NCBI RefSeq assembly: GCF_019303475.1
Contig: NZ_JABLSI010000015.1
Coordinates: 641 to 64,640, forward strand
Direction: 5' to 3'
DNA length: 64,000 nucleotides
From: Streptomyces sp. JJ38
GTDB lineage: Bacteria > Actinomycetota > Actinomycetes > Streptomycetales > Streptomycetaceae
A program made the translations under genes and the position numbers. The notes below the pieces were generated by a model, which had not been told where the DNA came from, ran no database searches, and saw nothing but the letters and a program-made list of their open reading frames with translations. How positions within the stretch are numbered: the stretch's first letter is position 1; each line of letters starts with the position of its first letter. This document shows positions 1 to 14,583 of the stretch, piece after piece.

Positions 1-1586
1 ACCCGGTGGGGCGGCCTCATCGATCTGCCCCCGCACCCCCGGCCGCAGCACTACAGCCTCCTCACGCGCCACCTGGTCGCTGGGGAGGACCAGATCGCGG
101 TCCGGGACGACGGCGTCCGCGTGCCCCGGCTCGTCCGGGCGCCGCACCCCGCCGGGGCGCGGGAGGCGTGGCGGCCGAGGGGCACCGTGCTCGTCACCGG
201 TGGCACGACGGGGATGGGGGCGCTGGTGGCTCGTTGGCTTGCCCGGGCGGGTACGCAGCACCTGGTCCTGACGTGCCCGGGGCGCCGGGCGGAGACGGAC
301 AGGGCGGAGGGGGACGGGCCGCTGGTCGCGGAGTTGCGGGAGCTGGGCGCGGGAGCGGTGACCGTCGCGCCCTGTGATCTCACCGATCCGGAATCCGTCC
401 GGGCGCTGCTGTCCGGCGTGCCCGAGAGCCTGCCGCTGTCCGCCGTCTTCCACACCGCCGAAGCCGATACGTGGGCGCCGATGGCGGAGTTGACGCCGGA
501 GGCGCTGGCCGAGGGGATGTCCGTGCGGGTGACCGGGGCGCGGCTGCTGGATGAGCTGACACGCTCCGTGGGCCACTCCGGGGACGACGACGCCCGCGGC
601 CTGGACGCCTTCGTCGTCTTCTCCTCCGTGGCCGGGGTGTGGGGCGCGGCGGGGCAGGGGGCGCATGCCGCAGCCGTCGCGTCGGTGGACGCGGTGGCAC
701 AGGCTCGCCGGGCCGCCGGGGAGCGTGCGACGTCGATCGCCTGGGGCCTGTGGGCGGAGGCGCCGATCGGGGTGCGGGACGCGGCGGCCGAGGGTGAGCG
801 CAGGCTCCAGCTGGAACGTCGCGGGTTGACGGGGCTGGCGACGGAGGCGGCCCTGGCGGCGCTCCAGCAGGCGCTGGACCACGAGGAGACGAACGTGGTG
901 GTCGCGGACGTGGACTGGGCGAGGTTCGCGCCCCTGTTCACCGCCTCCCGGCCGAGCCCGCTGCTCGCGGACCTGCCGGAGGTGGCTGCGGCGTTGGCGC
1001 CCGACGACGAGTCGGAGGACGTCGACGGGGGCGGGGACGGCTCGGCGTGGTCGGCCCGGCTGGCGGGGCTTTCGGCCGAGGAGCGGCGGTCGGCGGTGCT
1101 GGACGTGGTCCGGGCGGCGGCCGCGGCGGTGCTCGGGCACGAGGGCGCCGAGTCGGTGGAGGCGTCGAGGCCGTTCAAGGAGCTGGGCTTCGACTCGCTG
1201 GCGGCCATGTCGCTGCGGAACCAGCTCAACACGACGACGGGCCTGCGGCTGCCCGCGACGCTGGTGTTCGACCATCCGACGCCGGCGGCCGTGGCCGAGC
1301 TGGTCCTCGCGGAGCTGGACGCGGCCTCCGCGCCGGAGCGAACCGGAGAACGAGCCGTGGCCGGGGACGCCGGCCGGCCGGCGTCCGGCGCCGGGCCGGA
1401 ACGTGTCGGGGGCCCGCTGACCTCGGCATCGGACCCGTCGTACGCGTCGGACGACCTGGGGACGGCGGAGGTCGCCTCGGCCGTCGAGGGGTTCACGGAC
1501 GACGAGCTGTTCGCGTTCATCGAGGACCGACTGGGCACCTTCGAGGCCCCGACCACCGACCACAACTCCGCCCGGGGGAGCGCCTG

Positions 1587-1587
<1 letters not shown>
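1..1587 (+). CDS. Type I modular polyketide synthase, C-terminal part (KR-ACP-docking), 5' truncated by window edge
   Basis: The frame is open from base 1, so the gene begins upstream. The first residues (WGGLIDLP) are the end of the KR structural subdomain. A KR Rossmann region follows (TGGTTGMG, near base 200), then an ACP with the phosphopantetheine serine in LGFDSLA (base 1195), then an acidic linker and a C-terminal docking segment ([13 protein letters not shown]). The KR looks dead: the catalytic Tyr of the usual YAAAN motif is His (bases 664-666), the Asn is Val (676-678), the Lys position is Arg (526-528) and the LDD motif is absent. The stop overlaps the next PKS start by one base. 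The docking helix should pair with the coiled N terminus of the next protein. The extender unit cannot be judged because the AT lies upstream. Confidence 0.96.
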
Positions 1588-7214
<5,627 letters not shown>

Positions 7215-7215
7215 C

Positions 7216-8766
7216 ATGAGCGAGAACCCCAACCCCGCGCCGACGGGCGGCTCCGCCGATCCGGTCGTGGTCGTGGGCGCCGGGCCCTGCGGCCTGGTGA
7301 CGGCCTGCGAACTGCTGCGGCACGGCGTGCCCGTCCGCGTTCTGGAAGCGGCGAAGGCCCCGCCCAGGGGCTCGCGGGCGATCCTGCTGTGGCCGCCGAC
7401 CCTGGAGGTCCTGGACGGCCTCGGGCTGCTCCAGGAGGCCGAGACGTGCGGCATCCGGGCCAAGGCGCTCGCCTACCACATGGGCGACGGGAAGACCTTG
7501 CGCGTCCCCCTCGGTGCCGCGAACCAGCCGCTCCTGATACCGCAGGAGGAGACGGACCGGCTCCTGCGCGGCGCGTTGGAGAAGCTCGGCGGCGGGGTCG
7601 AGTACGGCACCCGCGTCACCGACGTGGCCGCCTCGGCCGACGCCGTCACTCTCACCGTGGAGAGGCCCGGACAGGCCGAGGACACCGAGGACACCGGGGG
7701 CCCTGAACAGGCCGGGGCGGCCGGGGACGGCCCGGCGACCCTGACCACACCGTGGCTGATCGGCGCCGACGGGGTCGGCAGCACCGTGCGGCAGCGGCTC
7801 GGGACACCGTTCACCGGCGGCGGGGTGCCGATGACGTTCCTGCTGGCCGAGGGTGAGGTGGAGGGCGAGTTCCCGCGTGAGGAGGTGCACTACTACCTCC
7901 GCCCGGCCGGTGTCATCCTGCTGTCCCCGCTCCCCGGCGGGAAGGTCCGCGTCTCGGGGCCGGTGCCGCCGGATTTCCCCTGCACCCAGGAGGGAGTGCA
8001 GCGCATCCTGGACGAACGCGGACCGGGCGGGCTGCGGTTCGTCTCCCCGTCCGCCATCGGCACGTTCACCAGCCAGGAGCGCATCGCCGAAACCCTGCGC
8101 AGCGGGCGGGTGTTCCTCGTCGGCGACGCCGCGCACGTCCACTCCGTCGTCGGCGGCCAGGGGCTCAACCTGGGCATCCAGGACGGCCGCAACCTGGCCT
8201 GGAAGCTCGCCGGGGTGATCGGGGACCGGCTCGCCCCCGGGGTGCTGGACAGCTACAGCGCAGAGCGCCGCGCGGTGGCCGAGCAGGTGGTGCAGAGCAC
8301 CGGCAGAATGGTGCGGATGGCCGCCGCCGGGCCGGTGGCCTCCCGGGTGCGCAACGGCGTCTGGGCGCTGATGCAGGTCACCGGCGTCCTGCACCGGTGG
8401 TACGCGGCGATGCTCGCGGGGCGTCTCACCCGCCAGCCGGACGTGCTCTTCGGTCGCCCGGCGCCGAAGCCGCCGCGCGGGCTGCCGGCTCCGGGCAGCC
8501 GGACGCCGGTGTGGATCCCGGCGCCGGCCGCGCGGGCGGAGTCGGTCTTCCGGCTGGTGACGCTCGGGCCCGGGGAAGGGCAACTGGCCTCCTCGGCCCG
8601 CAGCCTCGCCGCCCGCTTCCCCGGTCTCGTCGCGCACGACCACATCGAGCGGCGGAGGGCGGGCTGGCTGCTCCTGCGGCCGGACGGCTTCGTCGCGGCG
8701 TCCGGGAACAGCGATGCCCGGCTGGCCGAGACGGGCGAACTCCTGGAGCGCGTCGCCCGCCGCTGA
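7216..8766 (+). CDS. FAD-dependent monooxygenase (PHBH-fold, group A), probable polyketide tailoring enzyme
   Basis: This 516-residue flavoprotein has the dinucleotide motif VVGAGPCGL near residue 20, the ADGVGST segment and the second FAD motif GDAAHVHSVVGGQGLN. These are hallmarks of the aromatic-hydroxylase family (PF01494) that decorates polyketides. A C-terminal thioredoxin-like extension follows residue ~400, as in PgaE/RdmE-like enzymes. It starts one base after the PKS stop, so it is almost certainly cotranscribed and acts on the released product, by hydroxylation, epoxidation or Baeyer-Villiger oxidation. The substrate cannot be read from the sequence. It is the last gene of the cluster on this side: a strong hairpin and the convergent nuoD follow. 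Confidence 0.93.
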   Translation: MSENPNPAPTGGSADPVVVVGAGPCGLVTACELLRHGVPVRVLEAAKAPPRGSRAILLWPPTLEVLDGLGLLQEAETCGIRAKALAYHMGDGKTLRVPLGAANQPLLIPQEETDRLLRGALEKLGGGVEYGTRVTDVAASADAVTLTVERPGQAEDTEDTGGPEQAGAAGDGPATLTTPWLIGADGVGSTVRQRLGTPFTGGGVPMTFLLAEGEVEGEFPREEVHYYLRPAGVILLSPLPGGKVRVSGPVPPDFPCTQEGVQRILDERGPGGLRFVSPSAIGTFTSQERIAETLRSGRVFLVGDAAHVHSVVGGQGLNLGIQDGRNLAWKLAGVIGDRLAPGVLDSYSAERRAVAEQVVQSTGRMVRMAAAGPVASRVRNGVWALMQVTGVLHRWYAAMLAGRLTRQPDVLFGRPAPKPPRGLPAPGSRTPVWIPAPAARAESVFRLVTLGPGEGQLASSARSLAARFPGLVAHDHIERRRAGWLLLRPDGFVAASGNSDARLAETGELLERVARR

Positions 8767-8782
8767 CCGGGCCCCCACGTGC

Positions 8783-8822
8783 GGGCGGCGCGGCGAAGCC
8801 CACCGGCTTCCCCGCGCCGCCC
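8783..8822. terminator. Bidirectional hairpin terminator between monooxygenase and nuoD
   Basis: An 11-bp outer stem (GGGCGGCGCGG/CCGCGCCGCCC) encloses a 6-bp inner stem (GAAGCC/GGCTTC) with loop CACC and one mismatch. It lies between the stops of two convergent genes and can serve both strands. It also shows that nuoD is not followed by another nuo gene. Confidence 0.8.
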
Positions 8823-8847
8823 GAACCCTGGGATCGCCGCCGGACCG

Positions 8848-10176
8848 TCAGCGGTCGACGCCGCCCAGCACCGGGTCGATGGAGGCGATCACCACGATCA
8901 CGTCCGCGACCTGACCGCCCTCGCACATCGCGGCGATGGCCTGCATGTTGGCGAAGGACGGGTCGCGGAAGTGGACCCGGTAGGGGCGGGTGCCGCCGTC
9001 GCTCACCGCGTGCACGCCCAGCTCGCCCTTGGGCGACTCCACCGCCACGTACGCCTGGCCGGGCGGGACCCGGAAGCCCTCGGTGACCAGCTTGAAGTGG
9101 TGGATCAGGGCCTCCATGGAGGTGCCCATGATGGTGCGGATGTGGTCCAGGGAGTTGCCCAGGCCGTCGGGGCCGAGCGCGAGCTGCGCGGGCCAGGCGA
9201 TCTTCTTGTCGCCGACCATCACCGGACCCGGCTCCAGCCGGTCGAGGCACTGCTCGACGATGCGCAGCGACTGCCGCATCTCCTCGACCCGGATGAGGAA
9301 GCGGCCGTACGCGTCGCAGGTGTCGGTGGTGGGGACGTCGAAGTCGTATGTCTCGTAGCCGCAGTAGGGGGCCGTCTTGCGCAGGTCCTGCGGCAGCCCG
9401 GCGGAACGCAGGATGGGCCCGGTCAGGCCGAGGGCCATGCAGCCGGTGAGGTCGAGATAGGCGATGTCCTGGAGCCGGGCCTTGAAGATCGGGTTGTTGG
9501 ACGCGAGGGTCTCGTACTCGCCGAAGTTCTTGCGCAGCGTCTTCACCGTCTCGCGCATCGCGTCGACGGCGCCGGGCGGCAGGTCCTGGGCGAGGCCGCC
9601 GGGCCGGATGTAGGCGTGGTTCATCCGCAGGCCGGTGATCATCTCGAACAGGTCGAGGACCATCTCGCGGTCCCGGAAGCCGTACACCATCACCGTGGTG
9701 GCGCCCAGTTCCATGCCGCCGGTGGCGATGGCCACCAGGTGGGAGCTGATCCGGTTCAGCTCCATCAGCAGCACCCGGATGATCGTCGCGCGGTCGGGGA
9801 TCTGGTCCTCGATGCCGAGCAGCTTCTCCACGGACATGCAGTACGCGGCCTCGTTGTGGAACGAGGTCAGGTAGTCCATGCGCGTCACGAACGTCGAACC
9901 CTGCGTCCACGTGCGGTACTCGAGGTTCTTCTCGATGCCGGTGTGCAGGTATCCGACGCCGCAGCGGGCCTCGGTGACGGTCTCGCCGTCGATCTCCAGG
10001 ATCAGCCGGATCACGCCGTGGGTGGAGGGGTGCTGCGGACCCATGTTGACGATGATGCGTTCGTCGTCGCTCTTCTGAACGGCCTGGACGACCTCGTCCC
10101 AGTCCCCGCCGGTGACGGTGTAGACCGTGCCCTCGGTGGTCTCGCGGCCGGGTGCGTGTGACGTTGAGGTGCTCAT
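8848..10176 (-). CDS. nuoD: NADH-quinone oxidoreductase subunit D (NuoD), orphan
   Basis: This is a complete 442-residue NuoD (49-kDa-type) subunit, which in complex I forms the quinone pocket with NuoB on the cytoplasmic arm. Conserved landmarks are [11 protein letters not shown] (quinone-site His53), [14 protein letters not shown] (quinone-site Tyr112), [10 protein letters not shown] and the C-terminal DPVLGGVDR. The frame is undamaged and ordinary for the family, so it appears to be under selection. No nuoA, nuoB or nuoC lies upstream and no nuoE follows. A Rex-type operator sits 59 bases before the start and a terminator follows the stop, so it is a single-gene unit. Start: ATG preceded by GGAGG about 11 bases upstream. 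Partner subunits must be elsewhere, or the protein has another role. Confidence 0.97.
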   Translation of the reverse strand: MSTSTSHAPGRETTEGTVYTVTGGDWDEVVQAVQKSDDERIIVNMGPQHPSTHGVIRLILEIDGETVTEARCGVGYLHTGIEKNLEYRTWTQGSTFVTRMDYLTSFHNEAAYCMSVEKLLGIEDQIPDRATIIRVLLMELNRISSHLVAIATGGMELGATTVMVYGFRDREMVLDLFEMITGLRMNHAYIRPGGLAQDLPPGAVDAMRETVKTLRKNFGEYETLASNNPIFKARLQDIAYLDLTGCMALGLTGPILRSAGLPQDLRKTAPYCGYETYDFDVPTTDTCDAYGRFLIRVEEMRQSLRIVEQCLDRLEPGPVMVGDKKIAWPAQLALGPDGLGNSLDHIRTIMGTSMEALIHHFKLVTEGFRVPPGQAYVAVESPKGELGVHAVSDGGTRPYRVHFRDPSFANMQAIAAMCEGGQVADVIVVIASIDPVLGGVDR

Positions 10177-10234
10177 CAGCTTTCCGACCTCCGCTGATCA
10201 GGGTCCGGGATGGCTTGCCTGTCCGCTCGTGAGA

Positions 10235-10252
10235 TTGTGAGGCAGTTCACAA
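10235..10252. promoter_or_regulatory. Rex-type operator upstream of nuoD
   Basis: TTGTGAGGCAGTTCACAA matches the Streptomyces Rex operator pattern TTGTGAANNNNTTCACAA with a single mismatch at position 7. Rex senses NADH/NAD+ and is known to control the nuo operon in Streptomyces. The site ends 59 bases before nuoD, where the nuoA promoter would normally lie. About 285 further bases (10253-10539) up to the antitoxin gene hold no other recognisable gene. Confidence 0.75.
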
Positions 10253-10516
10253 GACGTGCGTGCATCCTATGCCCCACCTCTGTGACATGCGACACGGGCC
10301 GGAACGTCGATCTTGTGATCCTCAACACCCGGCGACCCGCCCACTCCGAGCCTACGACTCCCTCCGCTCCACGCGCTGCCCCCAGTCGTTCACCATGCGT
10401 GACCGACGACCAGAACCTCGCGACTCGGAGCCACCTCGCCTAGCGCACATGATCCGCCCGGCCAAATTCGCGATGGACAACGCGGCATGCTAGCCGCCAG
10501 GAGGTGTACCAACCTC

Positions 10517-10528
10517 GGTACATGTACC
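10517..10528. promoter_or_regulatory. Palindrome GGTACATGTACC before the toxin-antitoxin remnant
   Basis: A perfect 12-bp palindrome is flanked by further GTACC half-sites at 10506 and 10530. It overlaps an alternative in-frame ATG (10522) of the antitoxin. This is the usual place for an operator bound by a ribbon-helix-helix antitoxin, and no other role is evident. Confidence 0.4.
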
Positions 10529-10539
10529 AGTACCGACAC

Positions 10540-10683
10540 ATGCCCATGAAGCGCACCAACGTCTACGCCGACGCGGAAGACCTCACGATCATCAAAGAAG
10601 CCGCACTGCGGCGCGGCATAAGCGAGGCAGAGATCATCCGGGAGGGCATCCGGAGAACGCCGCCGCGGGCGAGGCGATCATGA
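10540..10683 (+). CDS. Short VapB-like antitoxin (ribbon-helix-helix), C-terminally shortened
   Basis: A 47-residue ORF beginning MPMKRTNVYADAEDLTIIKE, followed by an RRGISEAEIIREGI helix, has the beta-strand/helix/helix look of an RHH DNA-binding antitoxin. After the DNA-binding part it ends in a short basic tail (RRTPPRARRS), without the toxin-wrapping C terminus expected of VapB proteins. The stop overlaps the start of the PIN gene (ATGA), so the two are translationally coupled. An in-frame ATG at 10522 could add six residues. A GGAGG lies near 10499, rather far from either ATG. The junction suggests a deletion that removed the antitoxin tail and toxin head. Confidence 0.6.
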   Translation: MPMKRTNVYADAEDLTIIKEAALRRGISEAEIIREGIRRTPPRARRS

Positions 10684-11036
10684 GCGCCGGGCTGCTCGTC
10701 ATGTCACCCCTGCTGCTGGCGGACCTCGACCACGTGGCCACACGCCGCCTCGGGCGTGATGCGGCGGCGAGCGCTGTCGACGATATTCGACGCTGGCTGC
10801 GTCGCGGCCGCGTCGTCGTGCCGTCCGTCACCGAAGAACACCTGGGCACAGCCCAGTCCGTACGCGCCCGCTACCGCGGCCTCGATCTGGGCCTCGCCGA
10901 TGCTGTGAACGTGGCCATCGCCGCCGAATACGACACCGACGCCATACTGACGCTCGACCGCCGTGACTTCCGCACGGTGCGCCCACTCGGCCGCCACAAG
11001 GCGTTCCGCCTGCTGCCGGACGATCTGCCGCTCTGA
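10680..11036 (+). pseudogene. N-terminally truncated PIN-domain (VapC-like) toxin
   Basis: 118 residues match the C-terminal two thirds of a PIN ribonuclease: SPLLLADLDHV (second acidic position), LGLADAVNVAIA (third) and AILTLDRRDFRTVRPL (fourth). The first strand with its catalytic Asp is missing, because the ORF opens directly at the segment that usually lies ~45 residues into the protein. The start overlaps the antitoxin stop. A second PIN remnant with the same ending (LTLDRRDFR.VRPL...LLPDD) lies at 28743-29141 on the other strand. Without the first Asp, nuclease activity is unlikely. A residual binding or regulatory role cannot be excluded. Confidence 0.6.
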
Positions 11037-11208
11037 AGCGGGAGCCGAACTCCGGGGTCCCCACGGGCGCCACCGTGGGCGTACCGCCCGTCGGTACCGC
11101 ACTCGGTGTCTGCCGGGCGCGATCCGGGCGACACCGAGCGCCCCCGCCCCGGCCGGGGCGGGATCCGTCCGGCGGGCCTCACGGCCGGGCGGGGACGCCC
11201 GCTTCAGC

Positions 11209-12351
11209 TCACGGAAGCTCCGCGTAGGCGGCGAAGCCGTTGAACACGTCGATGTCTCCGCCGCCGACCCACAGCCGTCCGGCGTCGGCGTCGGCGCTCG
11301 TCAGCACGACAGCCCCGGTGGTCGGACCCGCCACCTGAACCAGGCGCGGACGCTCGGCGCCCGCCTCGGTCGTGAGCACCAGCGGCGTGGAGGCCCAGTC
11401 ACGGTCGAACTCCTCGCCGACGACGACGGGCCGCCCGTCGACGATCGTCACGTCGTAGACCTGTGCCGAGACCTTCGGCGTCGGCACCTCGCTCCACTTC
11501 GAGCCGTCGTGGTGCCAGACGACCGGGCGAGCCGGGCCGGGGCCGGCGTACTCGACCCCCGCCGCCCAGACGTCGGTGGCGTCGACGGCGGCGAGGCCGG
11601 TCAGGATCTGCGAACCGTCGGCGGGGAACTCCTCGACCATGGTCCAGGACGTCCCGTCGAAGTGGGCCAGGCCCGGGTTGAGCGCCAACCACGCGTCGTC
11701 GGACGCCAGCACCGTCAGGCTGTTGCCGTTGATGGCACCCTCGAGACCGTCGGAGTGCTCGGTCCACACGCCGTCGGCGTACCGGTACACGACCGCGGGC
11801 TCGGCGGAGCCGATCCGGGCCCAGCCGGTCACCCAGACCGTGCCCTCCGCGTCGACGACGACGTCGTCGAACGCGCCGATCTCGGCCGGGCCCGGGATCT
11901 CCGTCCAGGCCGTACCGTCCCAGTGCACCACCAGAGGGCTGGTCGAGCCGTCGGCGGCCGAACCGTCCCAGCCGACGGCCCAGACGTCGTCGGCGGCGGC
12001 GACGTCCACCTCCACCAGGCTCGCCCCGGCGATGGCCGGCGTCGCGTCGGTCCAGGTGTCGCCGTCACGCCGCAGCGCCACGAGCCGCTCGCCGAAGTGC
12101 TCGGTCCCGACGGCCCAGGCGGTGCCGTCGTCGGCGTCGATGTCCTCGACCATGAGACCGGGCTGACCGATCGGCGTCTCGGTCCAGTCATACGGATCGC
12201 CGCCCGGCGCCGCCGCGCCGGCGGCCGGTACCGCCAGCGCCGCGGTCCACAGGAGCGCCAGGGCCGAGGCTCCGATCGCCCACCGCGACCGTCCGGTCGG
12301 CAGGTGTCGGTCCCCGGTCCGCGCTGCCCGCACTGTCCCTAACTTCGTCAT
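11209..12351 (-). CDS. Secreted protein of WD/propeller-like repeats, function unknown
   Basis: This is a 380-residue protein with a long basic n-region, a hydrophobic core (ALALLWTAALAVPAAGAAA) and a likely signal-peptidase site around residue 50. The mature part repeats a pattern of about 45 residues built on DDVWAVGW...VVHWDGTAWTEIP, with variants such as VVWHHDGSKWSEVP and YRYADGVWTEHS. This is typical of beta-propeller-like 'galactose-oxidase-type' secreted proteins of Streptomyces. No catalytic residues are evident. Start: ATG with GGAGGAG 6-10 bases upstream. It stands alone, convergent with the upstream PIN remnant and divergent from the acetyltransferase. Confidence 0.8.
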   Translation of the reverse strand: MTKLGTVRAARTGDRHLPTGRSRWAIGASALALLWTAALAVPAAGAAAPGGDPYDWTETPIGQPGLMVEDIDADDGTAWAVGTEHFGERLVALRRDGDTWTDATPAIAGASLVEVDVAAADDVWAVGWDGSAADGSTSPLVVHWDGTAWTEIPGPAEIGAFDDVVVDAEGTVWVTGWARIGSAEPAVVYRYADGVWTEHSDGLEGAINGNSLTVLASDDAWLALNPGLAHFDGTSWTMVEEFPADGSQILTGLAAVDATDVWAAGVEYAGPGPARPVVWHHDGSKWSEVPTPKVSAQVYDVTIVDGRPVVVGEEFDRDWASTPLVLTTEAGAERPRLVQVAGPTTGAVVLTSADADAGRLWVGGGDIDVFNGFAAYAELP

Positions 12352-12485
12352 CCACGCTCCTCCGATGACGGCCCCGTCCGGCGACGCGGCCTCCTGCCGT
12401 GATGGATGCAGCCGCGGGCGGTCGGGTTTCACGTGGTGCCCCGGCTGGGGAAACACGGTGACGGGCGGGTGGGGGCAGGAGAAGA

Positions 12486-13034
12486 ATGGGGCGGATGCGA
12501 GAACGACTGCGACTGCCCTCCGGGCTGAGCCTGCGGCCGTGGGAACCCTCCGACGCAGCCGCCGTGCTGGCGGCCTTCGCGGAGCCGTTGACGGCCCGTC
12601 AGTCCGATGCACCCGTCCTCACACCACTCGACGCGGAGCAGTGGGTCGAGCGGCGGCGGACGCAGTGGCGGGAGGGCACGGCCCATGCCTTCGCCGTCAC
12701 CGACGCCTCCGACTCGGCGCTGGGCTGCGTCACGGTCAGCCACCTCAACGCCCAGCACGCCACCGGCTGGGTCTCCTACTGGACGACGCCCGCCGCCCGG
12801 GGCCGCGGCGTGGCCTCCCACGGCTGCCGGGCGCTGGCCGACTGGTGCTTCACCGAGCTCGGCCTCTTCCGCCTGGAGCTCGCGCACCGCACCGACAACC
12901 CCGCCTCGTGCACCGTGGCCCTCACCGCCGGCTTCGCCGTCGAGGGGCTGCAGCGGCAGAAGCTCGCCTACGACGGCGTCCGCCACGACGTCGAAACCCA
13001 CGCCCGCCTCGCCACGGACCCGCCGTCGCGCTGA
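12486..13034 (+). CDS. GNAT N-acetyltransferase, RimJ/RimL-like
   Basis: 182 residues have the RimJ/RimL layout: an N-terminal LRLPSGLSLRPWEPSDAAAV, a central beta hairpin (LGCVTVSHLN...GWVSYWTTPAARGRGVASHG, containing the RGRGVA acetyl-CoA loop) and the C-terminal LFRLELAHRTDNPASCTVALTAGF, where NPAS and the following helix are typical of this subgroup. The likely reaction is transfer of an acetyl group to a protein N terminus or small amine; the substrate is unknown. An AGGAG lies just upstream of the ATG. It is monocistronic, convergent with a small membrane protein. Confidence 0.88.
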   Translation: MGRMRERLRLPSGLSLRPWEPSDAAAVLAAFAEPLTARQSDAPVLTPLDAEQWVERRRTQWREGTAHAFAVTDASDSALGCVTVSHLNAQHATGWVSYWTTPAARGRGVASHGCRALADWCFTELGLFRLELAHRTDNPASCTVALTAGFAVEGLQRQKLAYDGVRHDVETHARLATDPPSR

Positions 13035-13042
13035 GGGTCCGG

Positions 13043-13252
13043 TCAGGCGTGGCGCTTGCCGATGCGGTCGCCGGCGGCGCCGAGGGCGAGGCCGAGGACG
13101 ACGAGGAGGAGGTTGGTGTACACCTCGTAGCCGTCCGGGCTGAGAAACCGCAGGAAGCCGAAGAGCCGGAACCAACCGAACCACTCGTGCAGCAGGCCGG
13201 TGACGCCTCCGGCGACGAGGACGAAGCTGAGCAGACCGAGCACGTTCTTCAT
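13043..13252 (-). CDS. Small two-helix membrane protein, function unknown
   Basis: 69 residues: a first hydrophobic segment (VLGLLSFVLVAGGVTGLL, residues 4-21), an aromatic stretch (EWFGWFRLFGFLRFL), a second membrane helix (NLLLVVLGLALGAAG) and a charged tail (DRIGKRHA). The pattern is common for conserved small actinobacterial membrane proteins of unknown role. The stop lies 8 bases from the stop of the convergent acetyltransferase. It faces away from the histidine kinase gene, with which it shares a 158-bp intergenic region. Confidence 0.7.
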   Translation of the reverse strand: MKNVLGLLSFVLVAGGVTGLLHEWFGWFRLFGFLRFLSPDGYEVYTNLLLVVLGLALGAAGDRIGKRHA

Positions 13253-13410
13253 ACCGGCGACGCTAGGCGCGGGCGGGACCGGCGCGCGTCGGCCGTCGGG
13301 ACCGGGGGCGCCGACGAAGGTCTCGTCCGGTGGCCGGGCCGTTCATCCGAAGGTATCGACACCGCTGCGGTCCGCCCCGCCCCGGCGCGGGGCGGACGTA
13401 GATTGCCGTC

Positions 13411-14583
13411 ATGCCCCGCCGCTCCGCCCGCGAATGGTTCGCCGACACCGGCTTCTTCCTCTTCGCGATCGTCTTCTCCGTGCTGACGTTCGAGGACGCG
13501 CTCGCCGGCGACCGGGTGTCCGAGGAGGCGCTCTTCTACGAGCAGGTGGTGGGGGCGCTGGCCTGCGCCGCACTGTTCCTGCGCCGCCGGTGGCCGGTGC
13601 CGCTCGCCGTCGTCCTGCTCGTCGCGGGCACGTTCTCGCACTTCGTCACCGGGGCGATCATGGTGGCCGTGTTCACCGTCGCGGCGCACCGTCCGCTGCG
13701 GGTGTCGCGCTGGGTGGGCGCGCTCGCGGCGGCGCCCCTGCCGGTGGTCCTGCTGGACGCGCCCGACGTCGCGGAGCCCGACACGGTCTCGGCGCTCGTC
13801 TACTTCGCCCTCGTCGCGGCCTCGTTCGGGTGGGGCCTCTACACGCGCTCGCGGCGGCTGCTGCTGGTCGAGCTGCGGGACCGGGCCGACCGCGCGGCCC
13901 GGGAGGCGCGGCGGCACGCGCGGGAGGACATCGCGCGGGAGATGCACGACGTGCTGGCGCACCGGCTGTCGCTGCTGAGCGTGCACGCGGGGGCACTGGA
14001 GTTCCGCCCGGACGCGCCGGCCGAGGAGGTGCGGCGGGCCTCCGGGGTGATCCGGGACAGCGCGCACCAGGCGCTGGAGGACCTGCGGGAGATCATCGGG
14101 GTGCTGCGCTCCTCGGACGCCCAGAGCGAGGGCGGTGCCGGCGGCGACGGCGACCGGCCCCGGCGCCCGCAGCCGACACTGGGGGACCTGGCCGGGCTCG
14201 TGGACGAGTCGCGGGAGGCGGGCATGCGGGTCGCGCTGGAGCTGCGCGTGGCGGAGGACGCCGAGGTGCCGACGGGCACGGGGCGCACCGTCTACCGGGT
14301 CGTGCAGGAGGCGTTGACGAACGCCCGCAAGCACGCACCGGGCGCCGGGGTCACCGTGGCGGTCGGCGGGCGGCGGGGCGCCGGGCTGGAGGTCGAGGTG
14401 CGCAACGCCGTCCCGGGCGCGGGGGGCGACGCCTCGCCGGACGTCCACGAGGACGCCATCCCCGGTGGCGGGCAGGGGCTGGTCGGGCTGGGCGAGCGCG
14501 TGCGGCTGGCCGGTGGACGGCTCCAACACGGCAGGGCGGGCGACGAGTTCCGGCTCACGGCCTGGCTACCGTGGAGCGGGTGA
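13411..14583 (+). CDS. Two-component sensor histidine kinase (HisKA_3/NarL type)
   Basis: 390 residues with four to five membrane helices in the first ~145 residues and no large extracellular domain. A short coiled linker leads to the HisKA_3 dimerisation helix with phospho-acceptor His179 (REMHDVLAHRLSLLSVHA). The ATPase domain follows, with the N-box VVQEALTNARKHAP and a G-box GQGLVGLGERV. The lack of a sensor loop suggests it detects a membrane or cell-envelope signal. The stop overlaps the response-regulator start (TGATG), so the pair is translationally coupled. Confidence 0.95.
   Translation: MPRRSAREWFADTGFFLFAIVFSVLTFEDALAGDRVSEEALFYEQVVGALACAALFLRRRWPVPLAVVLLVAGTFSHFVTGAIMVAVFTVAAHRPLRVSRWVGALAAAPLPVVLLDAPDVAEPDTVSALVYFALVAASFGWGLYTRSRRLLLVELRDRADRAAREARRHAREDIAREMHDVLAHRLSLLSVHAGALEFRPDAPAEEVRRASGVIRDSAHQALEDLREIIGVLRSSDAQSEGGAGGDGDRPRRPQPTLGDLAGLVDESREAGMRVALELRVAEDAEVPTGTGRTVYRVVQEALTNARKHAPGAGVTVAVGGRRGAGLEVEVRNAVPGAGGDASPDVHEDAIPGGGQGLVGLGERVRLAGGRLQHGRAGDEFRLTAWLPWSG

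Noticed and set aside
8779..10161. 460-codon plus-strand frame
   Set aside because: Exact antisense shadow of nuoD; no motifs.
12607..13143. Arg/Pro-rich frame overlapping the acetyltransferase
   Set aside because: Frame shadow of the GNAT gene at 12486-13034.
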